A DNA stretch of 64,000 bases, from the NCBI GenBank assembly GCA_009392215.1, contig VFGZ01000033.1, positions 1-64,000 on the forward strand. The letters are read 5' to 3'. Shown piece by piece: positions 18,324-28,700 of this stretch (positions are counted from its first letter, which is position 1; each line of letters opens with the position of its first letter). A program made the position numbers and the translations under genes. The stretch comes from SAR202 cluster bacterium (GTDB taxonomy: Bacteria; Chloroflexota; Dehalococcoidia; Lucifugimonadales; Lucifugimonadaceae). The notes beneath the pieces are model-generated. The model saw only the letters and a program-made list of their open reading frames with translations. It had not been told where the DNA came from and did no database searches.

Positions 18324-19550
18324 ATGCGTATTGCTTTTATCACCGTTCATGGATGTCCCTTGCGCCAGGCTGGCAGTAAGGATTCCGGCGGGATGAACAT
18401 CTACATACTTGAAATGGTTAAGCGACTTGGTGCTCGAGGAGTTAAGGTCGATGTGTTTACGCGACACCATGATCTGCTTGATCCTGAGATAGTAACGCTG
18501 ACGCCAGGTGTAAGGTTGGTGCATTTACCCGCAGGACCACCATCTCTCGACAAAAACGGTGTTTATGAACTACTTCCAATATTTGCTTCGCAAATGCGAA
18601 GATTCTGCATCGTTAATAGACTTAACTATGATTTGATAAGTACACATTATTGGTTGTCTGGACTTGTTGGTATGCGCCTGGCATCTGAATGGGCTGTTCC
18701 GCATGTTACAAGTTTTCATACAATGGCGGAGATGAAGCGACGAGGTCGTCCCGAAGAACTCGAAATAAGTCAGAGGGATGCATCTGAGTCTGAGATAGCC
18801 CGATCTGCAGCGTCTGTAATCGTTTGGACTGAGGATGAAAAAGAAGCTGTAGTTGATTATTGTGACGTTGATTCTGATAATGTGAGCGTTATCGCACCTG
18901 GTGTAGATTTGAGCCGTTTTCGCCCAATGTCACAACGCTACTCTCGAGATTATCTTGGATATGGCCCGGAGAAGAATATATTGTTTGTTGGGCGGCTTGA
19001 ACCTCTTAAAGGGGTTGATAATTTGTTTAGGGCTGTTGCGAGCCTTGAAAATTTGAAATCTATAACTTTGAGTGTTGTCGGAGGGGATGGTAATTCACAG
19101 GAAAAAAGGAGGCTTCAAGCACTCGCTAAGAAAATGCGATTAAATCAAACAGTTCATTTTCTCGGTCCGATTCCTCAAGAAGAATTACCAATATATTACA
19201 ACGCCGCTGACGTCTGCGTACTACCTTCTTATTATGAGAGTTTTGGCTTTGCTGCGTTGGAGGCTTCCGCTTGCGGGAAACCGGTAATAGCTTCTGAAGT
19301 TGGAGGACTTCGGACGATTGTCAATCATGGAAGGACCGGATTTCTTGTGCCACCGAAGCGAATGGATCTCATCGCTGAGCGTTTGTGTGAATTACTGGAT
19401 GATGATTTACTTCGCGCCCAGATGGGAGCAGCCGGTAGAATTCGAGCTGAATCACTAGGCTGGGATAGCTCTGTTGATTCGTTGTTGAGACGCTTTAAAG
19501 AACTGATTCCGCAGACTGCTGAATCTGTTATATCTGTAGTCGGTGGTTAA
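18324..19550 (+). CDS. Family 4 glycosyltransferase resembling MshA
   Basis: GT-B retaining glycosyltransferase of 408 residues. The N-terminal block ITVHGCPLRQAGSKDSGGMN and the segments STHYWLSGLVG and IAPGVDLSRFRP resemble actinobacterial MshA, which joins N-acetylglucosamine to inositol phosphate. The donor-site motif ESFGFAALEASACGKPVIA is the EX7E element. Sucrose-phosphate synthase-like and other GT4 enzymes also share these motifs, so the acceptor is uncertain. ATG 18324 follows the acyltransferase by 12 bp. Its stop overlaps that of the convergent tandem GNAT gene within one TTAA. Confidence 0.85.
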   Translation: MRIAFITVHGCPLRQAGSKDSGGMNIYILEMVKRLGARGVKVDVFTRHHDLLDPEIVTLTPGVRLVHLPAGPPSLDKNGVYELLPIFASQMRRFCIVNRLNYDLISTHYWLSGLVGMRLASEWAVPHVTSFHTMAEMKRRGRPEELEISQRDASESEIARSAASVIVWTEDEKEAVVDYCDVDSDNVSVIAPGVDLSRFRPMSQRYSRDYLGYGPEKNILFVGRLEPLKGVDNLFRAVASLENLKSITLSVVGGDGNSQEKRRLQALAKKMRLNQTVHFLGPIPQEELPIYYNAADVCVLPSYYESFGFAALEASACGKPVIASEVGGLRTIVNHGRTGFLVPPKRMDLIAERLCELLDDDLLRAQMGAAGRIRAESLGWDSSVDSLLRRFKELIPQTAESVISVVGG

Positions 19551-20473
19551 ACAGATTTTCCCCACCAGTTGACTTGGTTCTTAGTTTCGAAGCCTAATGA
19601 TGAATAGACTTTCATGGCCTGTGTGTTTAGTGAATCAACCTCAAGTTTCACTTGATCGACCTTTAGTCCAATAAGATGATTGAATCCAGCTTCAGCGATC
19701 GCACGGCCTAGACCTTGGTTCCTTGCTTTTGGTGACACTCCGGTCATATTAATCAGTCCGATTTTCAAATGAGTCTTATGAAATAACGAAGTCCAACAAT
19801 ATGCGACTAGTTGACGATGGGCATTGTGAATCATCAAAACATTGTCGATTCCATGACCTCGGGATAGTAACCTAGCTTTGATTTCGCTTTCTGTGTTTGG
19901 CGAATACCCGAAGTGATCATTGAACGATTGATTTTGTAAATGGGTCAGCTCAGGTATCTCATGATGTCCTACCATCGTGCGCAACAGGAAACCGTGCGGA
20001 ATTGTTGATTTAAATTGCGAAAAAGGGGGAGTACTTTCCAGTCTCAAGTACTTTCGCACATGTTTCCAGTCCCGGTCCTTTAGGATCGTTTCGACATGGG
20101 ATTCGTGATTGAGAGTTGCTATATGAGCAATAGGCGTTTCTTGCCTCGCTCGATTGGTTCCCCATTCGAGTAGCTGAGCCAGAATGGCAGAATTAGTAGA
20201 GGTGCTGGTGAATCCGACTATGGATCGGCCGATATTTTTTTCTGGCTCTACGATGGCGTATCCGACAACCTCATTTTTTAGATGTGCAAGAGCTAGATTT
20301 TTATGGGGTTGTACACGCGGAAATTCCAACACAGATGTGAGATCTGAGGTTGTATCTGGCCACTCTCTGTGGCCATGCGATCCCGCATCCTGTAATAGCT
20401 TGTGAAGAGAATCGATGTCGGTATCTGTGAAATTACGTAGTTGTATATTAGATTGATTTAGTGATGGATTCAT
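19547..20473 (-). CDS. Tandem GNAT-domain acetyltransferase (MshD-like architecture)
   Basis: A 308-residue protein with two GNAT folds in tandem. The C-terminal domain (about 160-308) has a clear acetyl-CoA site, TGVSPKARNQGLGRAIAEAG, and the typical ending LNTQAMKVYSSLGFE; the N-terminal domain (about 10-140) is degenerate. Mycothiol synthase MshD has the same length and two-domain plan with one active half. Many unrelated tandem GNAT proteins exist, so this is a resemblance only. It is convergent with the MshA-like gene, sharing stop-codon bases. Confidence 0.78.
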   Translation of the reverse strand: MNPSLNQSNIQLRNFTDTDIDSLHKLLQDAGSHGHREWPDTTSDLTSVLEFPRVQPHKNLALAHLKNEVVGYAIVEPEKNIGRSIVGFTSTSTNSAILAQLLEWGTNRARQETPIAHIATLNHESHVETILKDRDWKHVRKYLRLESTPPFSQFKSTIPHGFLLRTMVGHHEIPELTHLQNQSFNDHFGYSPNTESEIKARLLSRGHGIDNVLMIHNAHRQLVAYCWTSLFHKTHLKIGLINMTGVSPKARNQGLGRAIAEAGFNHLIGLKVDQVKLEVDSLNTQAMKVYSSLGFETKNQVNWWGKSV

Positions 20474-20588
20474 ACTTATAACTCAAATGTGTTCTTGAAG
20501 TGTATTCCAGTGTTTATGTATGCGGGGATTTAATGGTCGGTTGGGTTGGGACTATTATTACTAAATGAATGGTTTACACGGTAAGCAA

Positions 20589-20618
20589 TTGCTTCTCCGG
20601 TCTATTGGCACTTATAAT
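20589..20618 (+). promoter_or_regulatory. Predicted sigma-70 promoter of the ilv-leu operon
   Basis: TTGCTT at 20589-20594 and a perfect TATAAT at 20613-20618 are 18 bases apart. Transcription would begin near 20626, immediately before the T-box leader. The 115 bases between this promoter and the divergent GNAT start at 20473 show no gene. Confidence 0.6.
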
Positions 20619-20626
20619 TGAGAAGC

Positions 20627-20879
20627 GTGAAACGCTATGAACGGGAGTAGTAACGGATCAAGTGTTCTAAGAGAGAGCCGGTGGTTGGTGTGAACCGGTG
20701 TGCATTGGTTTGAGAACTCGCCCTGGAGCGGTCGATCTGAATTTTGTTAACTAGGGTCGAACGGCTTGCCCCGTAAAGGTTTGAGTGGCTCGGTGCTTTC
20801 AGAGTGACGGCACCTGGCAATCGAAGGTGGTACCGCGGGATGTAAGTCTCGTCCTTTGTGAGGGACGGGATTTTTTTTT
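20627..20879 (+). promoter_or_regulatory. T-box riboswitch, leucine-type, upstream of ilvB
   Basis: A full T-box leader is visible: the AGTAGTA S-turn strand near 20645-20652, the AGAGAG...GGTG distal stem I elements near 20671-20700, a specifier region GAGAACTCGCCC at 20712-20723, and the conserved T-box AAGGTGGTACCGCGGG at 20824-20839. The specifier reads CTC (20717-20719, leucine) when the nucleotide after the codon is required to be a purine. Uncharged tRNA-Leu would stabilise the antiterminator and allow transcription of the ilv-leu genes. The downstream terminator is annotated separately. Confidence 0.9.
20847..20879 (+). terminator. T-box-controlled intrinsic terminator
   Basis: TCTCGTCC (20847-20854) pairs with GGACGGGA (20863-20870) around a short loop, followed by nine Ts (20871-20879). 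This is the regulated terminator of the T-box leader and overlaps the antiterminator's 3' side. Confidence 0.88.
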
Positions 20880-20983
20880 GCCTGATGAAACTTAACAGTA
20901 TTCATAATACAAGCGATAAACATTAGTACCTAATAAACAAGTAATTGCCGAAGTAATTTCTGGTAAGCGTGTAGGAAGCGGAT

Positions 20984-22666
20984 ATGTCAAAACGCCTCAC
21001 CGGTAGTCAAATTGTATGTGAAGCTCTTCTTAAAGAAGGTACGAGGGTGGTGTTTGGTATTCCGGGCGGTGCGATTCTTCCACTATATGGAGTTCTGTCG
21101 CAGTATCCAGACTTACGTCATATCCTGTCACGTCACGAACAGGGTGCAGCGCATGCCGCGGATGGTTACGCAAGATCAACGGGCACGGTTGGCGTGGCTT
21201 TTGCCACGTCTGGACCAGGTGCAACCAATTTGGTGACTGGCCTAGCTACTGCGATGATGGATTCAGTCCCCGTTGTCGCTATTACTGGTCAAGTGGGTCG
21301 TGCTGCGATCGGCACAGACGCGTTTCAAGAAACTGACATCACTGGTTCAACGCTCCCGGTTACTAAACATAACTATCTTGTAATGCGAGCCGACGATTTG
21401 GGTAAGACAATCCATGAGGCCTTTCATATCGCTAGAACGGGTCGTCCTGGACCAGTACTAATAGATATTCCAAAAGATGTATTCACTGAAACTGGCGAAT
21501 ACGACCCTGATGCTCCAATTGATTTGCCTGGCTATACAGTCCCCGGTAAGGCTGAAGAGACTCAGATAACAGCTGCTGCGGAATTGATTAACGCGGCTCA
21601 GCGACCGGTGATCCTCGCAGGTCATGGGGTTGTCTTATCACGGTCGTTTGAGGAGCTTAAGGAATTTGCCGAAAAAGCACAGATTCCAGTGGTAACAACT
21701 TTACTAGGAATTTCGTCTTTTCCAGAGGATCATGTGCTTAGTACAGGTTTTCCAGGTATGCATGGAATGGCATATGCTTCTCTTGCGATTGATCAGGCAG
21801 ATTTAATTATCAATTTTGGAAGTCGTTTTGATGATCGTATTGTTGGCGATTCTCGTCGATTTTCAACTGGATCGAAAAAAATCCATGTGGATATTGATCC
21901 TGCGGAGATAAATAAAAGCATAAGGGTTGATGCTCCGGTTGTAGGTAACATTAAGGATGTGTTTCGACAGCTCATTCCGCAGGTTAAATCGACGACACAT
22001 GTCGAGTGGTTACAACATATTGAGCATCTTAAATCCGAGCACCCTTCATTACGAATTCCTGAGAGCGATCGATTGATGGGGCAGCATGTTGTGAAAGCAC
22101 TCTCGGATGTCACGCAAGGTGAGGCAATCATTACTACTGGAGTTGGTCAGCACCAGATGTGGGCAGCACAGCATTATCAATTTAAGAACGCTAATTCTTG
22201 GTTGTCATCGGGTGGTGCCGGAACGATGGGTTACGAAGTCCCTTCAGCTATAGGAGCGCAGGTTGGTAACCCAGATAGCCTAGTTTGGTCGATCTGTGGC
22301 GATGGTGGATTTCAGATGACGATGATGGAGCTTGCGACAGCTGCTGAAAATGACCTTCCAGTAAAGTACGCGATTTTGAACAATAATCATTTGGGGATGA
22401 TTACTCAGTGGCAGGGCTTCTTTTATAACCAGGATTATCAGGCTGAAACCTATTCGGGTAATCCAGACTTTGTGAAACTTGCAGAAGCCTATGGGATAAA
22501 AGGGATACGGGTATCGAAACAGGATGAACTTGAGTCGGCTATAAGTGAAGCAAACAACCATAATGGTCCTGTGGTAGTGGATTTTGTAATTGAAAAAGTT
22601 GATGACGTTTATCCAATGATTCCAGCAGGACAGAGTGTCCAAGAATTAATTGAGGAGCCAAACTAA
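20984..22666 (+). CDS. ilvB: Acetolactate synthase, large catalytic subunit
   Basis: Thiamine diphosphate enzyme joining two pyruvates, or pyruvate and 2-ketobutyrate, in valine/leucine and isoleucine synthesis (560 residues). Visible features are the catalytic Glu region [17 protein letters not shown] near residue 45, the FAD/central domain (about 190-350) and the cofactor motif [15 protein letters not shown]...NNNHLGMI near 440-470. ATG 20984 follows AGGAAG. Its stop overlaps the ilvN start (TAATG), coupling the two subunits. Confidence 0.97.
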   Translation: MSKRLTGSQIVCEALLKEGTRVVFGIPGGAILPLYGVLSQYPDLRHILSRHEQGAAHAADGYARSTGTVGVAFATSGPGATNLVTGLATAMMDSVPVVAITGQVGRAAIGTDAFQETDITGSTLPVTKHNYLVMRADDLGKTIHEAFHIARTGRPGPVLIDIPKDVFTETGEYDPDAPIDLPGYTVPGKAEETQITAAAELINAAQRPVILAGHGVVLSRSFEELKEFAEKAQIPVVTTLLGISSFPEDHVLSTGFPGMHGMAYASLAIDQADLIINFGSRFDDRIVGDSRRFSTGSKKIHVDIDPAEINKSIRVDAPVVGNIKDVFRQLIPQVKSTTHVEWLQHIEHLKSEHPSLRIPESDRLMGQHVVKALSDVTQGEAIITTGVGQHQMWAAQHYQFKNANSWLSSGGAGTMGYEVPSAIGAQVGNPDSLVWSICGDGGFQMTMMELATAAENDLPVKYAILNNNHLGMITQWQGFFYNQDYQAETYSGNPDFVKLAEAYGIKGIRVSKQDELESAISEANNHNGPVVVDFVIEKVDDVYPMIPAGQSVQELIEEPN

Positions 22667-23259
22667 TGGCGTCTAGCGATAACGCATCGTTTCAGCGGAC
22701 AATTTCTGCACTGGTACAGGATCGGCCTGGTGTGCTGGCTAGGATTGCTGGTTTATTTCGTAGACGTGGTTTTAATATCGCCAGTCTCGCTGTTGGTCGA
22801 TCAGAGCAACGAGGGTTGTCTAGAATGACTTTCGTCGTTGAAGGACCATATGAGGTTGTTCGCCATGTATCAGCGCAACTTGATCGCTTAATTGACGTTG
22901 TAGAAGTTCATGATATTACTGAAAAAAATATTGTCTGGCGTGAACTTGCATTGATTAAAGTTACTGCAGATGCATTAGCGAGACGAGAGATACTTGAATT
23001 GGTGAATATTTTCCGCGTGAATGTTATTGATATTGGGGCTGAAAGTTTAACAGTGGAAATTTCGGGCGGTCGTCAAAAAATCGACTCGTTCATCGAATTG
23101 GTTCGTAAATTCGGTATCGAGGAAGTTATACGTACTGGTCGTGTTGCGACCCTTCGCGGGACACTAATTGCGGGTGAGGAAGATGGATTGTTTCAATCAG
23201 ATACTAATCAATCAGATTACACTTTACCGATTCCAAGTGATGATACAGGGAGCGTTTGA
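22666..23259 (+). CDS. ilvN: Acetolactate synthase, regulatory subunit
   Basis: A 197-residue ACT-domain regulatory subunit of the IlvH/IlvN type. VQDRPGVLARIAGLFRRRGF near residue 17 and NIASLAVGRSEQ form the valine-binding ACT domain; the second domain is at about 80-165. The last 30 residues are a polar tail, making it longer than the usual 160-170. It shares 1 bp with ilvB. Confidence 0.96.
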   Translation: MASSDNASFQRTISALVQDRPGVLARIAGLFRRRGFNIASLAVGRSEQRGLSRMTFVVEGPYEVVRHVSAQLDRLIDVVEVHDITEKNIVWRELALIKVTADALARREILELVNIFRVNVIDIGAESLTVEISGGRQKIDSFIELVRKFGIEEVIRTGRVATLRGTLIAGEEDGLFQSDTNQSDYTLPIPSDDTGSV

Positions 23260-23336
23260 TAACGCTAACAAATAGGCTGTCGGGATTGCTGACAGAAAAC
23301 AAAACTAAGTGCTTTAGGCAAGGCTGATAATTCATA

Positions 23337-24335
23337 ATGGCTACTCTTTCTTATGACAAAGATATCGATGATTCCATACTGCGGGATAAAACGATTGCAG
23401 TACTTGGGTATGGATCCCAAGGGCACGCACATGCACTTAACTTGAAAGAAAGTGGATTTAATGTTGTTATCGGACTTTACGAAGGTAGTCGAAGCAAGCA
23501 GACGGCTGAAGAAGCTGGCTTCACAGTACTTTCTAATGCCGATGCTGCGAAGGCCGCTGATCTAATTTCTTTTTGTTTGCCTGACACGATTCAGTCAAAG
23601 GTTTACAGAGAAGATGTTGAGCCGAATTTGGGGGCAGGTAAAACCTTGCTATTCGCACATGGGTTTACTATTTTCTATGAGCAGATTGCTCCACCGCCAG
23701 AGATTGATGTTGTGATGATTGCCCCTAAGGCACCAGGTCATAGGGTACGCGCTGTATACGAGAGGGGCCTTGGTGTTCCATGCCTTGTAGCGGTTCATCA
23801 GGATGTATCGGGTGCGGCTCATGAAGTAGCACTGGCTTACGGGAAAGGTATTGGAGGTGGTCGTGCAGGCATATTAGAGACTACTTTTAAGGAAGAGACG
23901 GAGACCGATTTATTCGGAGAACAGGCTGTTTTATGCGGTGGGGTCACCGAACTAGTCAAGACTGGCTTTGAAGTATTAGTAGAGGCCGGTTATGAGCCGG
24001 AATCAGCCTACTTCGAGGTTCTTCATGAATTGAAATTGATCGTCGATCTCATGTATCAGGGTGGTCTCGGCTACATGCGGTACTCGGTGAGTGAAACTGC
24101 TGAATATGGTGATTACTCACGTGGTCCCGTTGTGATCGATTCCAATGTGAAAAAAAACATGGAAAAAGTTTTGCAACAAATTCAATCAGGAGAATTCGCT
24201 CGGGAGTGGATTGCTGAAAACGACGAAGGTCAACATAAGTTCAAGCAAATGCGCACTGATAACGAAACACATGGTATTGAGAAGGTTGGCAAAGAGCTTC
24301 GAGATATGATGCCTTGGCTAGAGTCGACTACATAG
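23337..24335 (+). CDS. ilvC: Ketol-acid reductoisomerase
   Basis: Class I IlvC of 332 residues: isomerisation and NADPH reduction of acetolactate or acetohydroxybutyrate. The nucleotide site [17 protein letters not shown] is near residue 25, and the knotted C-terminal domain holds the Mg ligands ([14 protein letters not shown] and the segment [15 protein letters not shown]). A phosphate-binding Ser-Arg pair (GSRSK) suggests NADPH preference. ATG 23337 is separated from ilvN by 77 bp without a visible terminator. Confidence 0.97.
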   Translation: MATLSYDKDIDDSILRDKTIAVLGYGSQGHAHALNLKESGFNVVIGLYEGSRSKQTAEEAGFTVLSNADAAKAADLISFCLPDTIQSKVYREDVEPNLGAGKTLLFAHGFTIFYEQIAPPPEIDVVMIAPKAPGHRVRAVYERGLGVPCLVAVHQDVSGAAHEVALAYGKGIGGGRAGILETTFKEETETDLFGEQAVLCGGVTELVKTGFEVLVEAGYEPESAYFEVLHELKLIVDLMYQGGLGYMRYSVSETAEYGDYSRGPVVIDSNVKKNMEKVLQQIQSGEFAREWIAENDEGQHKFKQMRTDNETHGIEKVGKELRDMMPWLESTT

Positions 24336-24437
24336 TATTTTTTTGAAAGCAGAAAATACATAAGGCTGTAAAGTAGTGGTTTTGCGTATTAGTTTGGTAA
24401 AACTGTTCAACTAAAAGCGAGCGCTGGAAGGATTCAA

Positions 24438-26006
24438 ATGGCGCAGCAGAGTCATACTGAAGACAAAGTAATTATTTTTGACACCACCCTCCGTGACGGA
24501 GAACAATCCGCCGGGGCTGGTCTGACAGTTGAAGAAAAACTTCGTATTGCTCACCAACTCAATAAGTTGGGCGTTGATGTTATTGAGGCTGGATTTGCGG
24601 GTAGTTCGCCAGGTGACTTTGAAGCCGTACGCAGAATCGCTAATGAAGTAAAAGGGCCAGTCATTACTTCTCTTGCGCGTGCTGTTGAATCGGATATCGA
24701 TGCTGCGGGAAAGGCCCTTGAAGGTGTCGAGAACGCTCGTATTCATACATTTCTTTCATCTTCGGACGTTCACTTGATGCACCAGATGCGTAAGGATCGT
24801 GAATCCATAATGGATATGGCCGTCCGGGCCGTTGAGCGAGCGAAAAGTTATGTCGATGATGTTGAATTCTCACCAATGGATGCCTCCCGCACTGAACCTG
24901 AATACCTTTATACGATGCTTGAAGCAGTGATACGGGCTGGCGCAACAACGGTTAACATTCCAGATACAGTTGGTTATTCAACGCCTGAGGAGTTCGGGGG
25001 GTTAATTCGCGGGATCAAAGAAAACGTCCCTAATATTGAGGGGGTTGTAATCAGTGTCCATTGCCACAATGACCTTGGAATGGCTTCGGCTAACTCGCTC
25101 GCAGCAATAGAAAATGGGGCTCGTCAGGTTGAAGGTTGCGTAAATGGACTCGGTGAGCGAGCAGGAAATGCGGCGCTCGAAGAAGTGATAATGGCTTTAG
25201 AAACAAGACCAGACCATTATGGTGTTACCACTGGCATCAATTGCGAGGAGATAGGTAACTCAAGTCGTATGGTCAGTTCTATATTTGGGTTTCCTGTCCA
25301 GGCCAATAAGGCAGTAGTTGGCCAGAACGCGTTTCGGCATTCCTCTGGTATCCATCAAGATGGTTTTCTGAAAGAACGTACAACTTTCGAAATTATGGAA
25401 CCAGACACTGTCGGTTGGCGTGGCCAAGCGCTCGTACTTGGCAAGCTTTCCGGTAGGGCGGGTCTTCGTTCACGATTACATGAGCTTGGTTATGAATTAT
25501 CCGATGAAGAGTTGTCCACTGTATTCGTGTTATTTAAGGATCTTGCTGACACTAAGCGTGAGGTTACAGATATGGACCTCGAGGCACTAATGTCCGAGCA
25601 GCACCGTATGGTTGATACCGACAGAACTTACAAAGTTATTTCGGTGCATGTTGTGTGTGGGAATGGCACAGTTCCACAGGCTAAAGTCACTCTTGCTTGT
25701 CCGGATGGTCAATCAAGAACGGTCGAGTGTAAGGGGACTGGTCCTGTCGATGCGGTGTGTAAGGCAATCGATCAGGTTGTTGATTTAAATATCGATTTAA
25801 CGGAGTTCGCTGTGTCGGCGGTTACAGAAGGTATTGATTCTCTTGGCGAAGTTACTATTAGAGTGGCGAAGGATGGCTCGGTATACTCAGGTCGTGGATC
25901 AGATTCCGATATTGTTGTTGCATCAGCCAAGGCATATGTGAATGCTATTAACAGATTGATAACAATTGGAGTACAAGATCGAACCGCAACCACAGGTGCA
26001 GTTTAG
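24438..26006 (+). CDS. leuA: 2-Isopropylmalate synthase
   Basis: First committed enzyme of leucine synthesis (522 residues). FDTTLRDGEQSAGAGLTVEE near residue 14 is the DRE-TIM metallolyase opening, VHCHNDLGMASANS holds the metal-binding His pair, and residues after about 390 form the regulatory LeuA dimer domain for leucine feedback. ATG 24438 follows GGAAGG. A separate DRE-TIM homologue at 36.5 kb is assigned as citramalate synthase, so the two roles are divided. Confidence 0.96.
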   Translation: MAQQSHTEDKVIIFDTTLRDGEQSAGAGLTVEEKLRIAHQLNKLGVDVIEAGFAGSSPGDFEAVRRIANEVKGPVITSLARAVESDIDAAGKALEGVENARIHTFLSSSDVHLMHQMRKDRESIMDMAVRAVERAKSYVDDVEFSPMDASRTEPEYLYTMLEAVIRAGATTVNIPDTVGYSTPEEFGGLIRGIKENVPNIEGVVISVHCHNDLGMASANSLAAIENGARQVEGCVNGLGERAGNAALEEVIMALETRPDHYGVTTGINCEEIGNSSRMVSSIFGFPVQANKAVVGQNAFRHSSGIHQDGFLKERTTFEIMEPDTVGWRGQALVLGKLSGRAGLRSRLHELGYELSDEELSTVFVLFKDLADTKREVTDMDLEALMSEQHRMVDTDRTYKVISVHVVCGNGTVPQAKVTLACPDGQSRTVECKGTGPVDAVCKAIDQVVDLNIDLTEFAVSAVTEGIDSLGEVTIRVAKDGSVYSGRGSDSDIVVASAKAYVNAINRLITIGVQDRTATTGAV

Positions 26007-26129
26007 CTAGATAGTGACAACTAAAATAACTGTCAGTTGCGCTGACTGAAGAGCTTTATTTTTGGGTTATTATTTTTGATTGATTAAGGTTTTTGGGCCG
26101 AAAAGGTATTTATTGGGGGTTATGTGCAC

Positions 26130-27539
26130 ATGGGTAAGACCATGTTCGAAAAGATTTGGGATCAACATATTGTTGCAGAGCCAGAGGATCAGCCTGCTCT
26201 TATTTATATCGATCTCCATCTGGTGCACGAAGTTACTTCGCCGCAGGCATTTGAAGCTTTGCGCCTGACTAATCGTAAGGTGCGTCGCCCAGATCTTACT
26301 ATATCGACTGTTGATCATAATCTTCCAACTGATGACACCAGATCGGAAGTGATCAAGGATCCTATCGCTCGTATACAAGTTGATACTCTTCGCAAGAATT
26401 GCGAACAAACAGGAATAACGCTCTACGATGTTGATTCCACAGCCCAAGGGATTGTTCACGTTATCGGTCCCGAGCAGGGATACACTCAACCTGGAATGAC
26501 CATTGTCTGTGGTGATTCACACACTTCGACTCATGGTGCTTTTGGTTCGTTGGCTTTTGGAATTGGGACTTCTGAGGTAGAGCATGTTCTTGCCACCCAG
26601 ACACTTCGGCAACGTAAGCCTCACACTATGGAAGTCCGATTTAACGGCAAACTGAAGCAGGGTGTTACTGCTAAGGATATGATCCTTGCGGCAATCGGTA
26701 AGATGGGTACGGCTGGTGGTACAGGTTATGTGATCGAATACACCGGTGACGCAATCCGTCATCTTGATATGGCTGGTCGTATGACAGTTTGCAATATGAC
26801 GATCGAAGCTGGAGCTAGGGCAGGTCTTATCGCACCAGATGATACAACCTTCGAGTGGATGCGTGGACGCAAGTTTGTACCTAAGGGTGAAAAATTCGAC
26901 CATGCAGTTGACCAATGGCGGGCGCTAGTCAGTGATGAAGATGCGGTGTTTGACACACTAATTGAAATTGATTGCGATGATCTGGAGCCATTTGTCACCT
27001 GGGGTACTAACCCGGGGCAAGTGACCCGTATAACTGACAATGTGCCCTCTCCCGAGGACTTCGATGACATAGCGGACAGAACTTCTGCAGAGAACGCACT
27101 TGAATATATGGGTTTGAAGGGAGGTATGGCAATTGAGGACATTGAGATCGATCGAGTGTTTATAGGATCTTGTACAAATGCTCGTATTGAAGACCTTCGA
27201 TCGGCTGCTCAGATTGTCAGAGGTCGTACTGTTGCATCTAGCGTTCGTGCACAAATTATGCCTGGCTCCACACTTACCAAACTTTTGGCTGAAAAAGAAG
27301 GTCTCGATCAGATTTTTATGGAAGCCGGATTCGAGTGGCGAGAGTCGGGTTGCTCGATGTGTCTAGGGATGAATCCAGATATTTTGGTTCCGGGAGAACG
27401 TTGTGCCTCCACTTCGAATCGAAACTTCGAAGGTCGACAAGGCAAAGGTGGGCGTACACATCTTGTGAGCCCTGAAATGGCTGCCGCTGCGGCAATTTCA
27501 GGGCATTTCGTAGATGTCAGGGAATGGGATACTGAGTGA
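26130..27539 (+). CDS. leuC: 3-Isopropylmalate dehydratase, large subunit
   Basis: Aconitase-family large subunit of about 469 residues. The [4Fe-4S] cysteines lie in [12 protein letters not shown] and [12 protein letters not shown], and [20 protein letters not shown] is the substrate signature. Start ATG 26130 lies 10 bases after GGGGG (26115-26119); a GTG at 26124 is possible. It is separated from its small subunit leuD by an unrelated membrane-protein gene, which is unusual. Confidence 0.95.
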   Translation: MGKTMFEKIWDQHIVAEPEDQPALIYIDLHLVHEVTSPQAFEALRLTNRKVRRPDLTISTVDHNLPTDDTRSEVIKDPIARIQVDTLRKNCEQTGITLYDVDSTAQGIVHVIGPEQGYTQPGMTIVCGDSHTSTHGAFGSLAFGIGTSEVEHVLATQTLRQRKPHTMEVRFNGKLKQGVTAKDMILAAIGKMGTAGGTGYVIEYTGDAIRHLDMAGRMTVCNMTIEAGARAGLIAPDDTTFEWMRGRKFVPKGEKFDHAVDQWRALVSDEDAVFDTLIEIDCDDLEPFVTWGTNPGQVTRITDNVPSPEDFDDIADRTSAENALEYMGLKGGMAIEDIEIDRVFIGSCTNARIEDLRSAAQIVRGRTVASSVRAQIMPGSTLTKLLAEKEGLDQIFMEAGFEWRESGCSMCLGMNPDILVPGERCASTSNRNFEGRQGKGGRTHLVSPEMAAAAAISGHFVDVREWDTE

Positions 27540-27582
27540 CGTGTATGTCACTCTTGCTCTGCAGTGAGCGCGAGGTATAACG

Positions 27583-28695
27583 GTGCAATCAGGGAATTAT
27601 GATCCGAGACCTCCAGAAGATCGTGATCTAGCTGGAACAATTGATCCGAAACGGACTTCTCGTGTTACTCGTCGGTCTAAGGCAACATCCGAGACCAATC
27701 CTGCTGCTGATGGCATGCTGCGCCGACTTAGTGGTCGTTCCGACCTGGATCGCGCTAAGGCTATGAGATATGAACCCTATTCCTATGAATCTAACTCAAC
27801 CCAGTTGAGGTGGGTCGTAATATCACTTGCTGCTTGGTCTGTAGTTGCACTATGGCTGGCATGGGTAGATTTCTCTACGCTGGGCGTCTTGTCAGATCTT
27901 CAAGATCAAGGATTTACTAGCGTGCCACCGGCGACTCTTACTCCGCAATCTATGATTGAGTTTGCTGATAGGGAAGGCATGAGTTGCATAGACGCTGCTG
28001 ACGTTTTTCTGGCGACTAATGAATGTAATAGACTTTTTGATGCCCAAAATATCTATGAGGGTGTGAAAGGTCAAAGTTCATTGGCTTTTGTGACTCTCAT
28101 GGGTCTTTTACTCGTAAATATGTTTGCATTTGGTTCGTTTACTCACCGCGCCAGCAGGAATCTTCTTACTTTGAAAAGCAGTGGGCAAGGATTTACTCCA
28201 GAAAAAGCTGTGATGTGGTTTTTTATTCCATTCATGAACCTGTATAAGCCTTGGCAGGTGTTTCGCGAGCTATTCAAAGGAAGTGATCCACTAGTAACAA
28301 CCTCGGATAAACTTAAATGGAAGACTGCAGGTAAAGTATCGAATTTAGTTCATTTTTGGGCTGGCATATTCGTTTTAGTATTCATTTATAATCCGATCAC
28401 TATTGGAAGAGTATGGCATTCTGTTCGGCTAACGTTTACCGATAGCGTGATAGCCCATCAGAGACTAGTTATTGCTGATTTACTACTGGCACTTCTCGGT
28501 ATTGCTGCTTTGCTTGTGGTGATTGAGTTACATAAGCGACAAGAGTTGCGTCATGTTAAGGTTGGTAACATTACGGTGACGCCGCCGCCGCCGGTAGATC
28601 CTCTCCACGAGGCTCTGAAGGAGGGCATAAGACGTAAGGAACTGGACAATCGTAACTTTCGCCTTGGCGGTCATGATCGGAAAGACGAAAGGTAG
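27583..28695 (+). CDS. DUF4328-type membrane protein inserted between leuC and leuD
   Basis: A 370-residue membrane protein resembling DUF4328 proteins. A basic, polar N-terminus of about 80 residues precedes hydrophobic segments near 82-100, 165-185, 245-265 and 295-315; the central WFFIPFMNLYKPWQVFREL is the family hallmark. Function unknown. It starts at GTG 27583, 43 bp after leuC, and ends 5 bp before leuD, so it is embedded in the leucine operon and shares its T-box control. A role in branched-chain amino acid transport or sensing is possible but unsupported by sequence. Confidence 0.82.
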   Translation: MQSGNYDPRPPEDRDLAGTIDPKRTSRVTRRSKATSETNPAADGMLRRLSGRSDLDRAKAMRYEPYSYESNSTQLRWVVISLAAWSVVALWLAWVDFSTLGVLSDLQDQGFTSVPPATLTPQSMIEFADREGMSCIDAADVFLATNECNRLFDAQNIYEGVKGQSSLAFVTLMGLLLVNMFAFGSFTHRASRNLLTLKSSGQGFTPEKAVMWFFIPFMNLYKPWQVFRELFKGSDPLVTTSDKLKWKTAGKVSNLVHFWAGIFVLVFIYNPITIGRVWHSVRLTFTDSVIAHQRLVIADLLLALLGIAALLVVIELHKRQELRHVKVGNITVTPPPPVDPLHEALKEGIRRKELDNRNFRLGGHDRKDER

Positions 28696-28700
28696 CTATT

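Noticed and set aside
20712-20723. Reading the first T-box specifier as TCG (serine) and the cimA one as TAT (tyrosine)
   Set aside because: In both cases the next base would be a pyrimidine, against the usual purine rule, and neither amino acid fits the genes controlled. CTC and ATC satisfy both tests.
26007-26123. Terminator between leuA and leuC
   Set aside because: GTCAG/CTGAC forms only a 5-bp stem with no immediately following U-tract, and the two genes belong to one pathway; read-through is more likely.
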